Source: Nocardioides immobilis (lineage in GTDB: Bacteria > Actinomycetota > Actinomycetes > Propionibacteriales > Nocardioidaceae). Taken from it: 64,000 nt of DNA. Location: assembly GCF_003515065.1 (NCBI RefSeq), contig NZ_QXGH01000009.1, positions 186,001 through 250,000 of the forward strand. The letters are read 5' to 3'. The position numbers were made by a program, and so were the translations under genes. Of this stretch, positions 59,321 to 64,000 are shown piece by piece. Each line of letters opens with the position of its first letter. The first letter of the stretch is position 1. The notes under the pieces are model-generated. The model did not search any database. It saw only the letters and a list, made by a program, of their open reading frames with translations, and was not told the DNA's origin.

Positions 59321-61093
59321 GTGGCTACTGACAACCGCACCCTCTGCGCTGCCTTCCAACGGACGGCCTCCACCCATCCCGACGCCGTCGCCCTCCGCAC
59401 TCCCGACGACAGCGTCTCCATCACCTGGTCGCAGTACGCCGACCGCGTGCGCAAGGTGGCCGCCGGCCTCGCCGGGCTCGGCGTACGACGCGGCGACACC
59501 GTCGCGCTGATGCTCACGAACCGGCCCGAGTTCCACGTCGCCGACACCGGCGTGCTGCACACGGGCGCGACTCCGTTCTCGATCTACAACACCCTCGCGG
59601 TCGACCAGATCGCCTACCTGTTCGGCAATGCCGGCAACAAGGTCGTGATCACCGAGCAGCAGTTCCTCGAGAAGCTGAGGCTCGCCAACACCGACGGCCA
59701 GGTCGAGCACTTCGTCGTCGTCGACGGCCCCGCCGAGGGCGCGATGACGCTCGAGGAGCTGGAGGCGAGCGGCGACCCGTCGTACGACTTCGACGCCGCC
59801 TGGCAGGCGGTCGAGGCGTCCGACGTGCTGACCCTCATCTACACCTCCGGGACCACCGGGCCGCCGAAGGGCGTCGAGCTCACCCACGCCAACCTGATGG
59901 CCGAGATGGACGCCCTCGAGGGCTACTTCCCGCTGTCGCACGAGGACAAGCTCGTGTCCTACCTCCCCGACGCGCACATCGCCAACCGCTGGGGCGCGCA
60001 CTACAACAACCTGCGCTACGGGATCCAGATCACCACGGTCGCCGACCCGAAGCAGCTGGTGCCGACGCTCCCCAGCGTCCGCCCGACGTTCTTCGGCGCC
60101 GTCCCGGCCGTCTGGTACAAGGTCAAGGCCGGCATCGAAGCGGCGCTGGCCGCGGAGCCCGACGAGAAGAAGCGCAAGATCGCAGGCTGGGCGATCGCGA
60201 CCGGCACGAAGGTGGCCTGGCTCCGGTCGGAGCAGAAGCCGGTGCCGCTCGCCCTCAGGCTGCAGCACGGCATCGCCGACCGGCTGGTGCTGAGCAAGCT
60301 GCGGGAGAAGATGGGCCTGGACCGGGTGCGGGTGGCCGCCACCGGCGCCTCGGCCATCGCCCCGGACGCACTGGCGTTCATGCTGGGCATCGGCATCCCC
60401 GTCCTCGAGGTCTGGGGCATGTCCGAGACCTCGGCCGTCGTCACCATGAACCCGCCGGACGGCATCCGGATCGGCACCGTCGGCAAGGTCGTGCCCGGCG
60501 GCTCCGAGATCTCGCTCGCCGACGACGGCGAGCTGCTGGTGCGGGGCCCGCTGGTCATGCGGGGCTACCGCAACGACCCCGAGCGCACGGCCGAGGCCAT
60601 CGACAGCGACGGCTGGATGCACACCGGCGACATCGCCACGATCGACGACGACGGCTACGTCAAGATCGTCGACCGCAAGAAGGAGCTCATCATCAACGCG
60701 GCCGGCAAGAACATGTCGCCGCAGAACATCGAGGGCGCGGTCAAGGTCGCGTGCCCGCTGGTGCTCAGCGTGGTCGCCATCGGCGACGACCGGCCGTACG
60801 TCACCGCGCTGCTGACGCTCGACCCGGACGCCTGCGCGGCGTACGGCGCCAAGGTCGGCCTCGCGGACTCCTCCCCCGCCGTCCTGGCCCAGGACGAGAC
60901 GGTCAAGGCGCTCATCCAGGCCGGCATCGACCAGGCCAACGAGAAGCTCGCCCGGGTCGAGCAGATCAAGAAGTTCGCGCTCCTGCCGTCGCCGTGGGAG
61001 CCGGGTGGTGACGAGCTGACCCCGACGATGAAGCTCAAGCGCAAGCCGATCGCCGAGAAGTACGCCGCCGAGATCGACTCGCTCTACGCCTGA
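59321..61093 (+). CDS. Long-chain fatty-acid-CoA ligase (FadD15-like)
   Basis: This 590-aa adenylate-forming enzyme has AMP-binding TLIYTSGTTGPPKGVELTH, motif WGMSETSAVVTMN, the hinge segment DIATIDDDGYVKIVDRKKELIINAAGKNMSP, read in parts, and the C-terminal catalytic Lys region LTPTMKLKRKPIAEKY. It activates a carboxylic acid as acyl-AMP and then acyl-CoA for beta-oxidation. GTG 59321 is fixed by the promoter 7 nt upstream. It is followed after 13 nt by an MpaB-like gene and then by an APH-like kinase and a dehydrogenase. Confidence 0.93.
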   Translation: MATDNRTLCAAFQRTASTHPDAVALRTPDDSVSITWSQYADRVRKVAAGLAGLGVRRGDTVALMLTNRPEFHVADTGVLHTGATPFSIYNTLAVDQIAYLFGNAGNKVVITEQQFLEKLRLANTDGQVEHFVVVDGPAEGAMTLEELEASGDPSYDFDAAWQAVEASDVLTLIYTSGTTGPPKGVELTHANLMAEMDALEGYFPLSHEDKLVSYLPDAHIANRWGAHYNNLRYGIQITTVADPKQLVPTLPSVRPTFFGAVPAVWYKVKAGIEAALAAEPDEKKRKIAGWAIATGTKVAWLRSEQKPVPLALRLQHGIADRLVLSKLREKMGLDRVRVAATGASAIAPDALAFMLGIGIPVLEVWGMSETSAVVTMNPPDGIRIGTVGKVVPGGSEISLADDGELLVRGPLVMRGYRNDPERTAEAIDSDGWMHTGDIATIDDDGYVKIVDRKKELIINAAGKNMSPQNIEGAVKVACPLVLSVVAIGDDRPYVTALLTLDPDACAAYGAKVGLADSSPAVLAQDETVKALIQAGIDQANEKLARVEQIKKFALLPSPWEPGGDELTPTMKLKRKPIAEKYAAEIDSLYA

Positions 61094-61106
61094 CGGAGGA
61101 GCCACC

Positions 61107-62021
61107 ATGGGAGCCGAACCGCTGCGCAAGCACGACCTCGTCCCTGACCCCACGGTCGGCGACGACTCCGCCGACTTCATCCGCGCCGCCCGGAAGGCCG
61201 AGCGCGCGGAGGAGCTCGCGCTGCTGCGCCGCAAGATGGACGGGATCGTCGTCTTCATCGCCGGCCCGGCCAACGTGGCGCTGCAGCTCGGCTGGCCGGA
61301 GGTCGGCTACGGCGTCGTGGAGAGCCGGGTCGACAGCGGGAAGGTGACCAAGCACCCGTTCAAGCGGTTCCGGACCACGGTCGGCTACCTCGGCATCGCG
61401 CTGCTCGGCAACCACACCCAGCGCCTCGCCTACCGACAGGCGATCAACGAGCAGCACCGGCAGGTGCGCTCCACGCCCGACAGCCCGGTGAAGTACAACG
61501 CGTTCAACCGCGAGCTCCAGCTCTGGGTGGCCAGCTGCATCTACTACGGGACCGTCGACGCGTTCACCCGGATGCACGGCCCGATGACCCGGGAGGAGGA
61601 GGCGATCGTGCTGCGCGCCGGCGCCCGCATCGGCACCACCCTCCAGGTCCCGCAGGAGATGTGGCACCGCACGCCCGAGGACTTCTGGGCCTACTGGGAG
61701 GAAGGGATCGCCAGGGTCGACATCGACCAGCGGGTCGGCGACTACCAGCGCGGGCTGATGCGGATGGACATCCTGCCGGTGCCGCTCGACCGGATGCTCG
61801 GGCCGCTGCACCAGTGGCTCAACACCGGCTTCCTGCCGGAGCCGGTGCGCGACCAGCTCGGCCTGTCCTGGGACGGGCGCGACCAGCAGCGGCACGACCG
61901 GCTGCTGCGGACCCTCGGCACGATCTCCCGACCGTTGCCGCACGTCTTCCGCGTGTTCCCCATGAACGCGATGATGTGGAACCTGGAGATCCGCCGCCGG
62001 CTCGGCCGGCCGATGGTCTGA
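61107..62021 (+). CDS. MpaB/DUF2236-family oxygenase (third of three)
   Basis: This 304-aa protein has IVVFIAGPANVALQLGWPEVGYGVVESRVDSGKVTKHPFKRFRTTVGYLG (read in parts), VKYNAFNRELQLWVASCIYY and a conserved His in VTKHPFKRF. It is clearly the closest relative of the copy at 58398-59219. GGAGGAG lies 6 nt before ATG 61107. Same-strand neighbours are the acyl-CoA ligase and the APH-like kinase, so it is probably in their operon. The oxygenase substrate is unknown. Confidence 0.82.
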   Translation: MGAEPLRKHDLVPDPTVGDDSADFIRAARKAERAEELALLRRKMDGIVVFIAGPANVALQLGWPEVGYGVVESRVDSGKVTKHPFKRFRTTVGYLGIALLGNHTQRLAYRQAINEQHRQVRSTPDSPVKYNAFNRELQLWVASCIYYGTVDAFTRMHGPMTREEEAIVLRAGARIGTTLQVPQEMWHRTPEDFWAYWEEGIARVDIDQRVGDYQRGLMRMDILPVPLDRMLGPLHQWLNTGFLPEPVRDQLGLSWDGRDQQRHDRLLRTLGTISRPLPHVFRVFPMNAMMWNLEIRRRLGRPMV

Positions 62022-62028
62022 GCGAGAA

Positions 62029-62223
62029 GTGAGTGACGACGTGAAGCGCACCCTGGGAAGCCGGATCAAGACCGTGCTCGACGTCGACCAGACCCTCACC
62101 AGGGTCGACGAGGTCGCGCTGGAGATGGCGGACCTCGCGAAGACGATGGAGTCCGTCCAGCTGCTGACCTCGCCCATCGCGATGGCGCGCGACGGCGTCC
62201 GGCGCGTGCGGTCGAAGGAGTGA
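62029..62223 (+). CDS. Small helical protein between MpaB and kinase genes (64 aa)
   Basis: This 64-aa product has starting sequence VSDDVKRTLGSRIKTVLDV and two predicted helices, Lys/Arg-rich with a hydrophobic face. It has no Cys and no membrane segment. GTG 62029 is taken as the start. Its stop overlaps the next gene's start by 4 nt (GTGA), so it lies inside the operon. Small proteins in the same operon position are seen beside acyl-CoA dehydrogenase clusters, but I know no function. Confidence 0.6.
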   Translation: MSDDVKRTLGSRIKTVLDVDQTLTRVDEVALEMADLAKTMESVQLLTSPIAMARDGVRRVRSKE

Positions 62224-63245
62224 TCGACGCCCAGGCGGTCGAGCACTGGATGGATGGACGCGGCCTCGGAAGCGGGCCGCTGACGGCTGTCTCCCCCATC
62301 TCCGGCGGCACCCAGAACATCATGCTGCGCTTCGAGCGCTCCGGCCGGACGTACGTCCTCCGGCGCGGTCCGGAGCACCTGCGGCCCCGCAGCAACGACG
62401 TGATCCGGCGCGAGTGCCGGGTGCTCCGCAGCCTCGGCGGCACCGCTGTTCCCCACCCGGCATTGATCGCCGCCTGCGACGACGAGTCCGTGCTCGGCGA
62501 CGCGGTCTTCTACCTGATGGAGCCGGTCGACGGGTTCAACGCGAGCATCGCGCTCCCGGCGCTGCACGAGGCGGACGCCGCGATCCGGCACGAGATGGGC
62601 CTGCGGCTGGTCGACGCGCTCGCGACCCTCGCCGAGGTCGACCACGTCGCGGTCGGGCTCGGCGACTTCGGCAAGCCGGAGGGCTTCCTCGAGCGGCAGG
62701 TACCGCGGTGGCTGGCCGAGCTCGCGTCGTACGACGCCTTCCCGGACTACCCCGGCCCGGACATCGGCCCCGTCGACGAGGTCGCTGCGTGGTTGGACGC
62801 GCACCGCCCCACCGACTGGCGGCCCGGCATCCTGCACGGCGACTACCACGCGGCCAACGTGATGTTCGCCCCCGACGGCCCGGACGTCGTCGCGGTCGTC
62901 GACTGGGAGATGTGCACCATCGGCGACCCGCTGCTCGACCTGGGCTGGCTGCTCGCCACCTGGGACCTGCCCGGAGCACCCGAGGAGTTCGCCGGCCCGC
63001 TGACCCGCGCCGAGGGGCTCGCCACCCGCGACGAGCTGGTGCAGCGGTACGCCGAGCGCAGCACCCGGGACCTCTCGGCGATCGACTGGTACGTCGTCCT
63101 CGCCTGCTTCAAGCTCGGCATCGTCCTCGAGGGCAGTCATGCCCGCGCGCTCGCGGGGCTCGCGCCCCAGGAGATCGGCGACCGCCTCCACCTGACCACC
63201 CGGCGACTCCTCGAACGCGCCCACGAGCTGATCCAGCACAACTGA
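62220..63245 (+). CDS. APH-like phosphotransferase family protein
   Basis: This 341-aa kinase-fold protein has SGGTQNIMLRFERSGRTYVLRR (N-lobe), the catalytic loop WRPGILHGDYHAANVM and the DWEMCTIGDPLLDLGW metal segment. Such APH-like proteins occur next to acyl-CoA dehydrogenases (FadE36 type) in Actinobacteria and are thought to phosphorylate or process hydroxyacyl-CoAs. GTG 62220 overlaps the small upstream gene by 4 nt. It is followed 25 nt later by the third acyl-CoA dehydrogenase. Confidence 0.88.
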   Translation: MIDAQAVEHWMDGRGLGSGPLTAVSPISGGTQNIMLRFERSGRTYVLRRGPEHLRPRSNDVIRRECRVLRSLGGTAVPHPALIAACDDESVLGDAVFYLMEPVDGFNASIALPALHEADAAIRHEMGLRLVDALATLAEVDHVAVGLGDFGKPEGFLERQVPRWLAELASYDAFPDYPGPDIGPVDEVAAWLDAHRPTDWRPGILHGDYHAANVMFAPDGPDVVAVVDWEMCTIGDPLLDLGWLLATWDLPGAPEEFAGPLTRAEGLATRDELVQRYAERSTRDLSAIDWYVVLACFKLGIVLEGSHARALAGLAPQEIGDRLHLTTRRLLERAHELIQHN

Positions 63246-63270
63246 ACCGTGCTCAATCGAGAGGCCAACC

Positions 63271-64000
63271 ATGATCGACTTCGAGATCCCCGCCGACCTT
63301 GCCGCCCGCCGCGACCAGGTGCGCGCCTTCGTCGAGGAGAAGGTGGTGGCCTACGAGACGGATCCCCGGGTGACGCCGCACGGCCCGACCGAGGACCTGC
63401 GCACCGAGCTCGTCGGGCTGGCCCGCGAAGCCGGGCTGCTGACGTTCCAGGCGCCGCGGGACGGCGGCACCGCGCCGACCCACCTCGAGCAGGCGATCCT
63501 GTTCGAGGCAGCCGGCTGGTCGGCCCTGGGTCCGGTCGCACTCAACTGCGCGGCGCCCGACGAGGGCAACATGTTCCTGCTCAGCAAGATCGCCAACGCC
63601 GAGCAGGCCATGCAGTTCCTGCGCCCGGTCGTCGAGGGGCACCAGCGCTCGGTCTTCGCCATGACCGAGCCGGACGGCGCCGGCTCCGACCCGCGGCAGC
63701 TCGCGACCACCGCCGTACGCGATGGTGACGGCTACGTCATCAACGGCCGCAAGTGGCTGATCACCGGCGCCAACGGCGCCCGGACCTGGATCATCATGGC
63801 CGACCTCGAAGGCGCCGGCGCGACGCTGTTCCTGTGCCACGGCGACGCTCCCGGCATCGTCATCGAGCGGACCATGGACACGATGGACCGCAACTACGTC
63901 GAGGGGCACTGCGTCGTCCTGTTCGACGACCTGCACCTGCCGGCGTCGGCACTGCTCGGCGAGGAGGGAGAGGCCTTCCGCTACGCCCAGCTCCGGCTGG
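63271..64000 (+). CDS. Acyl-CoA dehydrogenase (third of three, cut by the window end)
   Basis: This is the first 243 residues of a dehydrogenase. MIDFEIPADLAARRDQVRAF begins the helical domain, and FAMTEPDGAGSDPRQLATTAVR is the FAD-binding strand. WLITGANGARTWIIMADLEG and NYVEGHCVVLFDDLHLPASALLG follow. The catalytic C-terminal part lies beyond the window. GAGAGG lies 6 nt before ATG 63271. It completes a run of acyl-CoA ligase, oxygenase, kinase and dehydrogenase genes on one strand. Confidence 0.92.
   Translation, partial: MIDFEIPADLAARRDQVRAFVEEKVVAYETDPRVTPHGPTEDLRTELVGLAREAGLLTFQAPRDGGTAPTHLEQAILFEAAGWSALGPVALNCAAPDEGNMFLLSKIANAEQAMQFLRPVVEGHQRSVFAMTEPDGAGSDPRQLATTAVRDGDGYVINGRKWLITGANGARTWIIMADLEGAGATLFLCHGDAPGIVIERTMDTMDRNYVEGHCVVLFDDLHLPASALLGEEGEAFRYAQLRL

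Noticed and set aside
1..64000. tRNA, rRNA, CRISPR arrays and insertion sequences
   Set aside because: No tRNA T-loop or acceptor pattern, no rRNA conserved blocks, no regularly spaced repeats and no transposase frames were seen.

Overview
The window is high-GC actinobacterial chromosome, most likely from the Nocardioidaceae (Nocardioides or a close relative). The evidence is the strong G/C bias at third codon positions, WhiB7, mycoredoxin, AdnAB, an Mce lipid-import operon, an MreBCD/RodA set, a DUF222-HNH gene, and many leaderless-looking genes with a TANNNT hexamer 6-7 nt before ATG/GTG. I see no tRNA, rRNA, CRISPR array, insertion sequence or prophage.

Region 1 (1-2058): the end of an unidentified gene, then a GntR/FCD regulator and an MFS exporter. 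Each of the latter two is preceded by the same GGTATACC palindrome. Region 2 (2049-23457): a stress and genome-maintenance block. It holds small conserved genes, whiB7 with a long attenuator leader, uvrD2, mycoredoxin, NudC, an OsmC protein and AdnB/AdnA. These are followed by a cupin, a hemerythrin-like protein, an acyltransferase, a large zinc-ribbon membrane protein, thiol peroxidase, an alkyltransferase-like protein, MoeZ, a TetR regulator, a DUF3107 protein and a PP2C phosphatase. The order whiB7-uvrD2-mrx-nudC-adnB-adnA ... ATL-moeZ-tetR-DUF3107 resembles the Rv3197A-Rv3208A neighbourhood of Mycobacterium tuberculosis (from memory).

Region 3 (23465-30351): a nuclease-like gene bracketed by two near-identical 49-nt palindromic elements. 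An NHEJ cluster follows, with separate LigD-type polymerase and ligase genes and Ku on the far side of an L-2-hydroxyglutarate oxidase gene. A DUF222-HNH gene broken by a single-base frameshift ends the region. Region 4 (30466-38567): HIT, SnoaL-like and azoreductase genes, the tightly packed cell-elongation operon mreB-mreC-mreD-PBP2-rodA (minus strand), and ndk.

Region 5 (38592-49334): a complete nine-gene Mce operon (yrbEA, yrbEB, mceA-F, mce-associated gene), an LppX/LprG-like lipoprotein with its TetR regulator, and a second TetR gene. The motif ACAGGTGCTAA occurs twice before the Mce operon and once before the first tetR, suggesting a local regulon. Region 6 (49412-64000): lipid or steroid-like catabolism. 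It contains an SDR-P450-MpaB oxygenase operon, a MerR-AbiAlpha-DUF445 operon divergent from two acyl-CoA dehydrogenases with a 21-bp dyad between them, a further TetR, an acyl-CoA ligase, two more MpaB-like oxygenases, an APH-like kinase, and the start of a third acyl-CoA dehydrogenase. Together regions 5 and 6 look like import and beta-oxidation of a hydrophobic substrate, with several local repressors. Functions are read from motifs and family resemblance; no database search was possible.
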